Shown in pieces: positions 35,049 to 45,258 of a DNA stretch of 64,000 bases. Location: NCBI RefSeq assembly GCF_015751905.1, contig NZ_JADOUF010000001.1:1922001-1986000 (forward strand), in the 5' to 3' direction. Source of the stretch: Longispora fulva (GTDB taxonomy: Bacteria > Actinomycetota > Actinomycetes > Mycobacteriales > Micromonosporaceae). Numbering within the stretch: position 1 is the stretch's first letter; each line of letters opens with the position of its first letter. Position numbers and translations under genes: made by a program. Under the pieces are notes generated by a model. That model searched no databases and was not told the origin of the DNA. It saw only the letters and a program-made list of their open reading frames with translations.

Positions 35049-36983
35049 TCAGGCGTCCAGCCACCGCCGGTAGGCGTCGAAGGTGAACTCCCGCCCCAGG
35101 AGGTCGCGGACCAGGTCGGCGGCCGGCGCGCTCGCCCCGGGCGCCAGCACCGCGGCGCGGTACCGGGCCGCCCGGGCTGGGTCCAGCAGGTTCGCGGGGT
35201 CGAACGCCGTCATCAGGTCCTTCGCGATGACCAGGCTCCACATGTACGTGTAGACGAACGCCGAGTAGCCGTCGAGGTGGCCGAACGACAGGTGCATCGT
35301 CGGGTCCTCGACATAGCGGTAGGGCAGGTGCCGCTCCGCGGAGGCCCGCTCGACGGCCACGGCGTCGACGTCGGGGCCGCCGTGCAGTTCGAGGCTGAGT
35401 GCCGCGTAGAACATCTGCTGGCGCACGTCCAGGCCCTTGCCGAACTCCTCGGCGGCCCGCATCCTGGCGACGGTCTCCGCGTCGATCGGCGCGCCGGTGT
35501 CCTGGTGGGTGGCGAACGTCGCCAGGGTGGCCGGGTCGCGCACCCACTCCTCGAGCAGCTGCGACGGGGCCTCGATGAAGTCGCGTTCGATGGCCATCCC
35601 CGAGTTGACCGACCATCGGACCTGGCCGCAGAACACGTGGTGCAGCAGGTGGCCGAACTCGTGGAAGAACGTGACCACGTCGGAGGGCTGCATCAGCGCC
35701 GGCTCGGCCGCGGGCCGCGGGAAGTTGCAGAGCAGAACACATTCGGGGGTACGCACGCCCCGCTTGCCGGTGACGATCCGGTACATCGCGGCGTGGCTGA
35801 ACTTGTCGGCGCGCGGGAACATGTCCAGCCGGATCCGGCCGAGGAGCGCGCCGTCCTCGTACACGTCGAAGGTCTCGACGTCGGGGTGCCAGACCGGCAC
35901 GTCCGGGCGGGCCCGGAACTCGATGCCGAACATCCGGCCGGCCACCGCCATCAGACCGGCCTTGACCCGCTCGTACTCGAAGAAGGGCCGCACCGTCCGG
36001 GAGTCGAACGCGAACCGCTCGGAGCGCACCCTGTCGGTGAGGTACCCGATGTCCCAGGGGCGGATCTCCCCGGCCGCCGGGTCGTCGACCCGTTTGCGTT
36101 CCAGCAGGGTCGCCACGTCGCGGTCCGCCCGGTCGGCGGCCATGGCGGACACGTCGGCGACGAACCCGGCGGCGGCCAGCTCCGAGCCGATCATCTTGTT
36201 CGCCGTGACGTAGTCGGCCCAGGTACCGAAGCCCAGGAGTGTGGCCAGCTCGTGCCGGCCGGCGAGCAGGTCGTCGAGCACGGCGACGTTGGCCGGGTGG
36301 CCGCGCCGCCGGTTGAGCCGCCACAGCGACTCGCGGGCGGCGCTGTCGGTGGCGTAGGTCAGGAAGGGCACCAGGTCCGGGTAGTTCGTCGTGACCGTGA
36401 CCCGGCCGTCGGGGCCCGGCGGGTGGGCGGCGACATAGTCGGCGGGCAGGCCGGCCAGCGCCGCCGGGTCGAGGGCGGCCTCGCGGGTGTCGGCGGCGAT
36501 GTTGCGGCCGAACGCCTGACCCAGTCCGACGAGGCGGCCGTGCAGCTCCCGGATCCGTTCCCGGGTCTCCTCGTCGCGGTCGACGCCGAGGAGCCGCATG
36601 TCGCGCAGTGCCCGGGTGACCAGGTGCCGGGTCGGGTCGTCCACGCCGGACAGGTCCAGGGCGGCCAGGGCCGCGTACACGGCCGGGTCCAGGGTGAACG
36701 CCGTGCCGGCCTGCACGATCAGCTGCTCGGTGGCCTCGGCGGCGGCCCGCAGCTCCGGGTCGGGGTGCGCCTGGCGGATGAGCGTCGAGACGTGCTGGGC
36801 GTTGTCGAGGGCGGCGCGGGCCTCGTCGTAGAGTTCCACGGCCTCGACGGCGGGCAGCCCGCCGGCCCGGGCGACGAACGCGGCCATGCCGGTACGGGCG
36901 GTGTCGATCGCCTGGGCCGCGGCGGTCCTCAGCTGGTCGGGGGTGCCGGTGAGCAAGGTGGTGGCGGCCGGAGTGTGAGACAT
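35049..36983 (-). CDS. M3-family zinc metallopeptidase (oligopeptidase)
   Basis: ATG 36983 gives 644 residues (MSHTPAATT...). An upstream GTG at 37013 would add ten residues with no ribosome site. The zinc signature HEFGHLLHHVF is near residue 440, followed about 25 residues later by EAPSQLLEEW with the third ligand Glu, and the substrate-binding HLDGYSAFVYTYMWS block is near the end. Size and motifs fit thimet-oligopeptidase/Dcp-like cytoplasmic peptidases that degrade short peptides. Single gene. Confidence 0.93.
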   Translation of the reverse strand: MSHTPAATTLLTGTPDQLRTAAAQAIDTARTGMAAFVARAGGLPAVEAVELYDEARAALDNAQHVSTLIRQAHPDPELRAAAEATEQLIVQAGTAFTLDPAVYAALAALDLSGVDDPTRHLVTRALRDMRLLGVDRDEETRERIRELHGRLVGLGQAFGRNIAADTREAALDPAALAGLPADYVAAHPPGPDGRVTVTTNYPDLVPFLTYATDSAARESLWRLNRRRGHPANVAVLDDLLAGRHELATLLGFGTWADYVTANKMIGSELAAAGFVADVSAMAADRADRDVATLLERKRVDDPAAGEIRPWDIGYLTDRVRSERFAFDSRTVRPFFEYERVKAGLMAVAGRMFGIEFRARPDVPVWHPDVETFDVYEDGALLGRIRLDMFPRADKFSHAAMYRIVTGKRGVRTPECVLLCNFPRPAAEPALMQPSDVVTFFHEFGHLLHHVFCGQVRWSVNSGMAIERDFIEAPSQLLEEWVRDPATLATFATHQDTGAPIDAETVARMRAAEEFGKGLDVRQQMFYAALSLELHGGPDVDAVAVERASAERHLPYRYVEDPTMHLSFGHLDGYSAFVYTYMWSLVIAKDLMTAFDPANLLDPARAARYRAAVLAPGASAPAADLVRDLLGREFTFDAYRRWLDA

Positions 36984-37118
36984 GCCGGGCAGCCTACCGA
37001 CGGGGGTCCACACCGCGCTGTCATTCCGCCGCCGGCCGACGCCGCCGGGCGCTGCCGCAGGACCGGCCCGATAGGATGATCATCTTCACAGAGTCCGTGG
37101 AATGACAGAGGAGCGACC

Positions 37119-37712
37119 GTGCGCATCGTGGTCATTGAGTTCATGAGCCTGGACGGCGTCGTACAGGCGCCCGGCGGCGCCGAGGAGGACACCGACGGCG
37201 GCTTCACCCAGGGCGGCTGGTCGCACCCGTTCTTCGACGCGGAGATCGGCGGCGCCTTCAATGACACCCTGACGGGGGCCGATGCGCTGCTGTTCGGGCG
37301 CCGCACCTGGCAGACGATGGCCGCCGCGTGGCCCGAGCGCGCCGGCGACCCGTTCGCCGACCGGATGAACTCCATCCACAAGTACGTCGTGTCCGCCACC
37401 CTGGGCGAGGACGACCTGACGTGGGACAACACCACGCGGATCGCCGGCGACGGGTTCGCTGCCGGAATCCGGGAGCTGCGCGGGACCGAGGGCGGCGACC
37501 TGGTCGTCATGGGGAGTCCCACACTGGTGCGGGGCCTGCTCGGCGAGGGCCTGGTCGACGAACTGCGGCTCGTGATCATGCCGGTGCTGGTCGGCGGCGG
37601 AAAGACGATCTTCCCGGCCGACGGCGGGCTGCGCACGCTGGAGCTGGTGTCCACGGTCACCAGCGGCACCGGGGTCAACGTGTGCACGTACCGACCGGTC
37701 GCCCAGGGGTAG
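37119..37712 (+). CDS. Dihydrofolate reductase-family reductase (paralogue of 19607)
   Basis: GTG 37119 follows GAGGAG. The 197-residue protein starts IVVIEFMSLDGVVQAPGG and keeps LLFGRRTWQTMAAAWP, KYVVSATL, GSPTLVRGLLGEGLVDEL and MPVLVGGGKTIFP, clearly the same family as the gene at 19607. It is an NADPH-dependent RibD/DHFR-like enzyme of unknown substrate, not linked to a sigma factor here. Confidence 0.86.
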   Translation: MRIVVIEFMSLDGVVQAPGGAEEDTDGGFTQGGWSHPFFDAEIGGAFNDTLTGADALLFGRRTWQTMAAAWPERAGDPFADRMNSIHKYVVSATLGEDDLTWDNTTRIAGDGFAAGIRELRGTEGGDLVVMGSPTLVRGLLGEGLVDELRLVIMPVLVGGGKTIFPADGGLRTLELVSTVTSGTGVNVCTYRPVAQG

Positions 37713-37792
37713 CCCCCCATGTCCGGCGGCCGGGCGTGCCGGTCGCCGGTCGCCGGTTCAACCTGCCGCTGGCGGCGCGGAACCGGGCCGGG

Positions 37793-38131
37793 TCAGGCCT
37801 TCTTCACCACGTTCGACTTGAGCTGCATCGCACCGATCCCGTCGACCTTGCAGTCGATGTCGTGGTCGCCCACCCCGGCCACGAGCCGGATGTTGCGCAC
37901 CTTCGTGCCCGCCTTGATCCCGGTCGGGCTGCCCTTGACCTTGAGGTTCTTGACCACCACGACCGTGTCGCCGTCGGCCAGCGCATTGCCGACCGAGTCG
38001 CGGATCACCCCGTCCTCGACGGGGGGCTCCGGGGTCCACTCGTGCGCGCACTCCGGGCAGACCAGCAGCGCGCCGCTCTCGTAGGTGTACTCGCTGGAAC
38101 ACTCGGGGCACGGCGGCAGGGTCTCGTCCAT
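37793..38131 (-). CDS. phnA: PhnA domain (zinc ribbon) protein
   Basis: From ATG 38131 the 112-residue product has an N-terminal zinc ribbon (C-x2-C twice: PPCPECSSEYTYE and LVCPECAHEW) and the PhnA C-terminal domain (ALADGDTVVVVKNLKVKG, VRNIRLVAGVGDHDIDCKV). Although named from the E. coli phosphonate locus, the protein is not part of C-P lyase and its function is unclear. Ends 81 bases from the convergent reductase. Confidence 0.9.
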   Translation of the reverse strand: MDETLPPCPECSSEYTYESGALLVCPECAHEWTPEPPVEDGVIRDSVGNALADGDTVVVVKNLKVKGSPTGIKAGTKVRNIRLVAGVGDHDIDCKVDGIGAMQLKSNVVKKA

Positions 38132-38195
38132 TGGATCACTGTATGGGTGCGTCCGGTGACCGCGCGCACCGGCTACGGCTCCCGTTTCGGCGCTC

Positions 38196-38225
38196 GGGGG
38201 TGGCCGACTCCGGTCGGCCACCCCC
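38196..38225 (-). terminator. Terminator after the Asp-rich repeat gene
   Basis: A 13-base perfect stem, GGGGGTGGCCGAC (38196-38208) with GTCGGCCACCCCC (38213-38225), and a TCCG loop starts 11 bases beyond the stop of the minus-strand gene at 38237. Confidence 0.75.
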
Positions 38226-38236
38226 GCCCCGGCGCG

Positions 38237-38473
38237 TCAGGCGATCGGAACCCCGCCGTCGCCCTGGATGATCTGGTCCGGCTTGCCGTCCTGGTCGGCG
38301 TCCACGATGGTCACGTCGACCGTGCCGTCGCCGTCGGTGTCGAACTGGAACAGGTCGGCCTTGCCGTCCCCGTCCGTGTCGACCATCCAGATGTCCGGCC
38401 GGCCGTCGTCGTTGGTGTCGGACACGATCAGGTCGATGCGCTGGTCGCCCCGGGTGTTCGCGGTCTCGCTCAT
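38237..38473 (-). CDS. Small Asp-rich calcium-binding-repeat protein, 78 aa
   Basis: Almost the whole protein consists of four tandem Ca-binding loops of EF-hand/thrombospondin-3 type: DTNDDGRPD, DTDGDGKAD, DTDGDGTVD and DADQDGKPD, at a spacing of 13-14 residues. No signal peptide. ATG 38473 follows GAGGAAG. Such single-array proteins are annotated only as hypothetical; Ca binding is inferred from the loops. Confidence 0.8.
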   Translation of the reverse strand: MSETANTRGDQRIDLIVSDTNDDGRPDIWMVDTDGDGKADLFQFDTDGDGTVDVTIVDADQDGKPDQIIQGDGGVPIA

Positions 38474-38637
38474 GCTTCCTCCTCGGTGAAGTACGAGGTC
38501 AACCTAGACCACCGGCGCGAACCCCACGCGCGGCGTGCCGACGTGGGACGCGGAACACTGGTCGCACCCTGGTGGGAAAGGAGTGGACCGGACGACGCCC
38601 GGGCTTGTAGTTTGCGGTGGACCGTGCGAACACCTGA

Positions 38638-40290
<1,653 letters not shown>

Positions 40291-40309
40291 CCTCACCCGT
40301 GCGGTGGTC

Positions 40310-40339
40310 CCGCCGCCACCCCGGAGCGGGTGGCGGCGG
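40310..40339. terminator. Bidirectional terminator between rox and GNAT
   Basis: CCGCCGCCACCC (40310-40321) pairs perfectly with GGGTGGCGGCGG (40328-40339) around a CGGAGC loop, between the convergent stops of rox and the next gene. Confidence 0.75.
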
Positions 40340-40342
40340 CGA

Positions 40343-40777
40343 TCACAGCTGGACGCGGTACAGGATGAAGCCCCGGTTCTCCGCGACCTGGTCGTAGAGC
40401 CGGCGGGCGGTCGCGTTGGACTCCTGCGTGGACCAGTACACCCGGTCGCAGCCCCGGGCGCGCGCCCAGTCGGTCACGGCCCCGATCAGCGCCCGGGCGA
40501 CCCCGCGCCCGCGGGCCTCGGCCGCGGTGAACAGGTCCTGCAGGTAGCACACGTCGTCGCCGGTGGTGTTGGCGTGCACCAGGAAGTGCGTGATCCCCAC
40601 GAGCCGACCGTCGACCTTGGCCCCGAGTGCGTGCATCCTGGTGTCGGCCTGGAACTCCGCCCACGCCCGGTCGAAGCGCTCCGCCGGCAGGGTGCGGCCG
40701 TAGAAGGCGTTGTAGCCGCCGAAGAGGACCTCCCAGTCGGGACGGTCCGCCGGCTCGAGCCTCGCGATGTCGATCAT
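40343..40777 (-). CDS. GNAT-family N-acetyltransferase
   Basis: The 144-residue single-domain GNAT protein has the fold in order: [53 protein letters not shown] (acetyl-CoA loop R-G-R-G-V-A) and [18 protein letters not shown]. It resembles diamine/amino-acid acetyltransferases. Single gene; substrate unknown. Confidence 0.88.
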   Translation of the reverse strand: MIDIARLEPADRPDWEVLFGGYNAFYGRTLPAERFDRAWAEFQADTRMHALGAKVDGRLVGITHFLVHANTTGDDVCYLQDLFTAAEARGRGVARALIGAVTDWARARGCDRVYWSTQESNATARRLYDQVAENRGFILYRVQL

Positions 40778-40870
40778 GCCGACAGCCTATGCGACCGCCC
40801 ACGGCCGGCCCCGGCCCGAGTCGTGACCGGTGCGCCCTGCGGGCGGGCCGCTCTGGGCGACCGCGGAGGG

Positions 40871-41461
40871 CTAGTGGCGGCGGGTGCTGGCCACGATGTT
40901 CGAGCGGACCGGCTCCGCACCGGCGATCCAGTCCGCGGTGGTCACCACGGCGGCGAACCCGGCGTGCAGGGCCACGAGCATCGCCCGGTGCAGTTCCTCC
41001 GCCGACACCTTGCCGGCCTCGTTGGCCAGGTCCAGGGTGCCGGTCGCGTCCGAGAGCAGCTCGACGGCCAGGCCGCGGTGGAACGCCTCGCGGGCCGTGG
41101 ACTCGTCGCAGTGCTGCGTCATGTACCCGGCGATCGTCACCGTGTCCACGCCGTGCGCGACGAGCCAGTCGGCCAGGTCCGTACCCGTGAACGCCGAAGG
41201 CCAGGTCTTGTCGATCAGATGGTCGTACGGCCGGGCGGCCACCACGTCGACGAGTTCCCAGCCGGGGCTGCCGGTCGCGAAGATCGGCGCGCCGGCCTCC
41301 TCGGAGTGCCGGACGACCACGACCGGGACGCCAGCCGCGGTCGCGGCGTCCATCGCGGCGGCGATGTTGGGCAGGGACTCGGCCAGGGGCGGGTACGCGA
41401 TGGGCAGCGCGCCGGTCACGTACTCGTTCTGGACGTCGATGATCAGGAGTGCCTTTGTCAT
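40871..41461 (-). CDS. Isochorismatase-family cysteine hydrolase
   Basis: The 196-residue protein has the family start ALLIIDVQNEYV with catalytic Asp9, a Lys in DKTWPSAFTGTDL near residue 85 and the nucleophile Cys in GYMTQHCDESTAREA near 118, completing the D-K-C triad. Such enzymes hydrolyse amides such as nicotinamide or N-carbamoyl compounds. The neighbouring GlxA-type regulator, on the same strand upstream, may control it, as is often seen. Confidence 0.9.
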   Translation of the reverse strand: MTKALLIIDVQNEYVTGALPIAYPPLAESLPNIAAAMDAATAAGVPVVVVRHSEEAGAPIFATGSPGWELVDVVAARPYDHLIDKTWPSAFTGTDLADWLVAHGVDTVTIAGYMTQHCDESTAREAFHRGLAVELLSDATGTLDLANEAGKVSAEELHRAMLVALHAGFAAVVTTADWIAGAEPVRSNIVASTRRH

Positions 41462-41563
41462 GCGTCCAGCCTGCCCTCCCCGGCCGGGGGGCGGTGAGGG
41501 CCGTGCCGGCCCGCGACCGCAAGAATCCGGCCTCGGCCGGCCCGCCGCGACCGCGCGACGGGG

Positions 41564-42478
41564 TCAGGGCTGGCGGTAGTCGCGGGGCGGCACCCCGAAC
41601 TCCGCCCGGAAATGCGGCCGCAGCGCCGTGGCCGAGGCGAACCCGCACCGCCGCGCGACCTCCTCCACCCCCAGGTCGGTGGTCTCCAGGAGGCGCTGGG
41701 CGCGCAGTACCCGCTGGTGCAGCAGCCACCGGGCCGGGGTCGTGCCGGTCACCTCCCGGAACCGCCGGTCGAACGCGCGCCGGGACATCGTGGCCCGCCG
41801 GGCCAGCTCGTCGACCGGGATGTCGTGGTCGAGGCGGTGCAGCGCCCAGTCCATGGCCAGGCCGACCGGGTCGCCGCGCAGCGGGGCCGGCACCGGCTCC
41901 TCGATGTACTGGGCCCGCTCCCCCGCCCGGTGCGGCGGCACGACCATCCGGCGGGCGATCCGGCCGGCCAGCTCCGCGCCCGACCGGTGCCGGATCAGGT
42001 GCAGGCACAGGTCGATCCCCGCGGCGCTGCCGGCGGAGGTGGCGATGTCGCCCTCGTCGACGTAGAGCTGGTCGGTGTCGACGAGAATCTTCGGGTACCG
42101 GGCCGCGAGCTCGGCGGCGTACCCCCAGTGCGTCACCGCCCGCCGGCCGTCGAGCAGCCCCGCCGCCGCCAGCACGAACGCGCCCACGCACAGCCCGACG
42201 ACCGTCGCGCCCCGGGCGTGCGCCGCCCGCACCGCCTCGAGCACCGCCCCGGGCGGCGGCTCGAACGACGTCCGGTACGACGGGACGATCACCAGGTCGG
42301 CGTCGGCGAGCGCGTCGAGCCCGTACGGCGCCTCGACCACCAGCCCGCCGGTACTGGTCAGCCGGCCGGGTTCGCCGGCGACCATCCGCAGCTCGAATCC
42401 GGGCTCGCTGAACACGGAGGCGGGCACCGAGGTCTCGAACAGCCCGGCCCCGTCGAACACCAGCACCCCGACGATCAT
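41564..42478 (-). CDS. GlxA-family transcriptional regulator (DJ-1/PfpI plus AraC)
   Basis: ATG 42478 follows AAGGTGGGG; the 304-residue protein has an N-terminal DJ-1/PfpI domain (about 1-165, with the nucleophile-elbow GLCVGAFVLAAAGLL) and a C-terminal AraC pair of helix-turn-helices (about 205-300: IPVDELARRATMSRRAFDRR and LGVEEVARRCGFASATALRP). GlxA regulators sense small amides or betaine-like ligands. It lies about 100 bases upstream of the isochorismatase gene, the likely target. Confidence 0.92.
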   Translation of the reverse strand: MIVGVLVFDGAGLFETSVPASVFSEPGFELRMVAGEPGRLTSTGGLVVEAPYGLDALADADLVIVPSYRTSFEPPPGAVLEAVRAAHARGATVVGLCVGAFVLAAAGLLDGRRAVTHWGYAAELAARYPKILVDTDQLYVDEGDIATSAGSAAGIDLCLHLIRHRSGAELAGRIARRMVVPPHRAGERAQYIEEPVPAPLRGDPVGLAMDWALHRLDHDIPVDELARRATMSRRAFDRRFREVTGTTPARWLLHQRVLRAQRLLETTDLGVEEVARRCGFASATALRPHFRAEFGVPPRDYRQP

Positions 42479-42550
42479 GGGCCCCACCTTAGGCGTCGTC
42501 CGGTCGCGGGCGTCGGGGGCACCTTGTCCGTACCGGTTAGATTCGCCGCT

Positions 42551-43114
42551 ATGGATGAGAATCTGCAGGATCTCCCCCGTCCCCGGCGCGGCCGCCCACC
42601 GTCAGGGATGATCGTGCTCCTGGTCGTCGGCGCGCTGGTCGTCGTGGCGCTCCTGGTCACCGTTGTCGTCCTGGTGGCCAGGCCCGGTTCCGACGCGCCC
42701 TCCGCTACCGGTCACATCGCCCGGCCGGTCAGCCTGCTCCAGGTCACCGACGAGTACCCGGCGCCCTGCCGCACCGGGGACGTGCCGGCACCCCGGCCGG
42801 CCACGGACCGCTGCCTGACCCTGGGACCGGGCATGACGATCACCGAGGTCGCCCGGATCGAGGTGGCGTCGGGCGGCTCCGGCGACAGCGTGATCCGGAT
42901 CAACCTGCGCCCCGACGACGGGCGGACGTTCACGGACCTCACCACCCGGGTGTCGCGGGAGTCCGATCCGCGCAACCGCCTCGCGATCGTGGTGGACGGC
43001 ACGGTGGTGTCCGCGCCGACGGTGATGACACCGATCGTCGGCCCGGCGCTGGAGATCTCCGGCATGTTCACCCGGCAGGAGGCCCGCCGCCTGTTCGACG
43101 GCATCAGGGGCTGA
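42551..43114 (+). CDS. Single-pass membrane protein with SecD P1-like domain
   Basis: The 187-residue protein has a cytoplasmic Pro/Arg-rich tail, one membrane helix (about 20-43) and an exported domain. Near its end RLAIVVDGTVVSAPTVMTPI and GMFTRQEARRLFDGIRG match the SecD first periplasmic head region, where LAIVLDGxVxSAP is a hallmark. Two Cys (about 73 and 88) may form a disulfide. It lacks the rest of SecD, so it is an orphan domain protein, widespread as hypothetical in actinomycetes. Role unknown. Confidence 0.72.
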   Translation: MDENLQDLPRPRRGRPPSGMIVLLVVGALVVVALLVTVVVLVARPGSDAPSATGHIARPVSLLQVTDEYPAPCRTGDVPAPRPATDRCLTLGPGMTITEVARIEVASGGSGDSVIRINLRPDDGRTFTDLTTRVSRESDPRNRLAIVVDGTVVSAPTVMTPIVGPALEISGMFTRQEARRLFDGIRG

Positions 43115-43151
43115 CCGGGCGGCACGGGCCGCGGCCTGCGGGCTCAGGACG

Positions 43152-43619
43152 TCAGCGGCGGCGGGCCACGGTCAGCGCCACCACGAACTGGCCCCCGCCG
43201 GGGTCGACGCTCGCGTCCACGGGCAGCCCGGGGGCCAGCCGGGAGAAGCGGTCCACGAGCCAGTCGGCCACCTGCTTCGCGTCGGCGCGGTCCACGCACC
43301 GGACCACGACCTCCCGGCCGCCCTTGCGGTCGAGCCGCTCGGCGACCGTGAGCAACGGCGCCGGGTCCATCAGGACGAGGTCCGCCGGCCAGGGGATCAC
43401 GGGGGTGACCGCGCCCTTCTTCGTGTTGCAGCCCCGATGGGCCAGGCGTTCGGCGCCGGCGAAGTCGCGGGCGGCCTTCTTGCCGGACCGGGAACCCACC
43501 GACCTGCTGTCGACGCTGGCACCGCGCGGATCGTTCACCGAGATGTCCCGGTCGACGGGTTCGTCGCACACCCAGCAGCGCCAGCCGTCCTGGTCTGCCA
43601 CGTCTTCGAGCTGGCTCAT
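43152..43619 (-). CDS. Hypothetical protein with degenerate HNH-like zinc site
   Basis: The 155-residue protein starts with a zinc-finger-like pair WRCWVCDEPVD (C-x2-C). It continues to RLAHRGCNTKKG, the form in which HNH nucleases keep His and a second Cys pair, but the catalytic H-N-H spacing is incomplete. The C-terminal half (EVVVRCVDRADAKQVADWLVDRFS) looks like a separate alpha/beta domain. Nuclease activity is doubtful; function unknown. Confidence 0.65.
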   Translation of the reverse strand: MSQLEDVADQDGWRCWVCDEPVDRDISVNDPRGASVDSRSVGSRSGKKAARDFAGAERLAHRGCNTKKGAVTPVIPWPADLVLMDPAPLLTVAERLDRKGGREVVVRCVDRADAKQVADWLVDRFSRLAPGLPVDASVDPGGGQFVVALTVARRR

Positions 43620-43878
43620 GCCGGACCGCCGATCGTCGGAAGGATTGTGGGCACCACAGGCTAGCGTTCCGCCACCGGGACGTCGCCCGCGACCTTGGTC
43701 CGCCGCGCGGCCCGGCTCAGGGCCATGGTCCGCGGCGCGGCCCTGATCAGGGCCGGGTAGGCCGCGCGGAGCCGGCGTCGGATCCGGCCGCGGCGTCGGG
43801 CCCGGATCGCCACGGGCACCCCGACCTGGGGATTAGGGTGGACGGGACCTGCATCGTGCGCACACGAGGAGCACCGTC

Positions 43879-44694
43879 ATGGCTGCCACCGACAGGAGCC
43901 CCGGCCCGGGCGAATACGCCGAGGTCAACGGCATCAACCTGTACTTCGAGCGGCACGGGGCCGGGCGGCCGCTGATCCTGCTGCACGGCGGGCTGATGTC
44001 GGGCGAGACGTTCGGGCCGGTGCTGCCCGCGCTGGCCGAGCACCACCAGGTCATCGCCGTCGACCTGCAGGGGCACGGTCGCACCGCGGACATCGACCGG
44101 TCGCTCGACGTGCGGCTCATGGCCGACGACATCGGCGCCCTCATCGACCATCTCAGGCTGGACCGGCCGGACGTGGTGGGCTACTCACTCGGTGGCGGGG
44201 TGGCGCTGCACACCGCGGCGAAGTACCCGTCGAAGGTGGGTCGGCTCGTCACTGCCGCGGCGAACATCCGGCCCGACGCGGTCTATCCGGAGATCCGCGA
44301 GCAGCAGAAGCAGGTGAACGCGGCCGCGGCCGAGTTCATGAAGAGCACTCCGATGTACGAGTTGTACGCGCGGGTCGCGCCCCGCCCCGGGGACTTCCCC
44401 CGGCTGCTGGACAAGATCGGCGAGGCGATGGCGCGGGACTTCGACTTCACCGAGGACGTGCGCGGTCTGCGGGTGCCGACGCTCGTGGTCGCCGCCGACG
44501 CCGACATGGCACCGCCCAGCCACTACGTCGAGATCTTCGCCCTGCTCGGGGGCGGTCTCCGCGACGGCGGGTGGACGGGCGAGGGACGGCCGGAGGGTGG
44601 CCACGCGCTCGCGATCCTGCCGGGCCTGACGCACTACGACCTCGGGGACTCGCCGCTGTTCGCCACGGCCGTGCTGGCGTTCCTCGATCGGTAG
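43879..44694 (+). CDS. Alpha/beta hydrolase
   Basis: The 271-residue protein has the alpha/beta-hydrolase order: oxyanion region LILLHGGLM, QGHGRTADID, nucleophile elbow GYSLGGG near residue 101, a late Asp in TLVVAADADM and a C-terminal His (EGGHALAILPG). N-terminal EYAEVNGINLYFE is typical. Substrate unknown. ATG 43879 sits after a GAGGAGC. Confidence 0.88.
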   Translation: MAATDRSPGPGEYAEVNGINLYFERHGAGRPLILLHGGLMSGETFGPVLPALAEHHQVIAVDLQGHGRTADIDRSLDVRLMADDIGALIDHLRLDRPDVVGYSLGGGVALHTAAKYPSKVGRLVTAAANIRPDAVYPEIREQQKQVNAAAAEFMKSTPMYELYARVAPRPGDFPRLLDKIGEAMARDFDFTEDVRGLRVPTLVVAADADMAPPSHYVEIFALLGGGLRDGGWTGEGRPEGGHALAILPGLTHYDLGDSPLFATAVLAFLDR

Positions 44695-44752
44695 CCGCGC
44701 TGAGGACACCGCGCGGCCGGAGGCCTCCCTGCACTCGGGCGGGCGGGACGCC

Positions 44753-45244
44753 TCACAGGCCCATGGCGATGGGCTCCGCCGGCGGGCCGTCAGCGAGCAG
44801 GGCCGCGAGGGCGTCCGGGAGCGCGCGCGGGGAGAAGACCCCGGGGCCCCGGTACCCGTCGAGTTCGGCTCTGGTCCACCACCGGAACTCCGTGACGTTC
44901 TCCGCGGCCAGTTCCGCCTCGGTCATCGAGCCCCTGGGCTCGAACTGGCCGGTGTGGACCAGGAAGTAGTCGTTGATCACGCCGTCGTATCCGGTGGCGT
45001 GGCCGGCGGCGACGACCTCCTGGTGCCAGACGTGCGGCGGGTCCGCGTCGAGGGCCAGGCCGATCTCCTCAACGAGTTCGCGCCGGAGGGCGTCGAGGGC
45101 TGACTCGCCCGGCTCCACGCCGCCGCCCGGGGTGGCCCACACCTCGACCGGCGCGTCGGGCTTGTCGAAGGTGAACCGGCACAGCAGGATCCGGCCGGAG
45201 TCGTCGAGGACGAGGGCGCGCGCGGCGGGGCGGAGTCGGGGCAT
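44753..45244 (-). CDS. NUDIX hydrolase
   Basis: The 163-residue product has the Nudix box G-x5-E-x7-R-E-L-x-E-E (GGGVEPGESALDALRRELVEEIG) spanning about residues 40-62, written here in two runs only for its key residues Gly40, Glu45, Arg53, Glu57 and Glu58. It hydrolyses a nucleoside-diphosphate-linked compound. It lies 14 bases after the EboF-like gene and is probably the last gene of that operon. Confidence 0.88.
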   Translation of the reverse strand: MPRLRPAARALVLDDSGRILLCRFTFDKPDAPVEVWATPGGGVEPGESALDALRRELVEEIGLALDADPPHVWHQEVVAAGHATGYDGVINDYFLVHTGQFEPRGSMTEAELAAENVTEFRWWTRAELDGYRGPGVFSPRALPDALAALLADGPPAEPIAMGL

Positions 45245-45258
45245 GCCGTGGAGCGTAG

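Noticed and set aside
33987-37079. A 1030-codon plus-strand open frame
   Set aside because: Antisense to the GNAT and M3 peptidase genes, whose motifs are complete; composition is typical of an antisense shadow.
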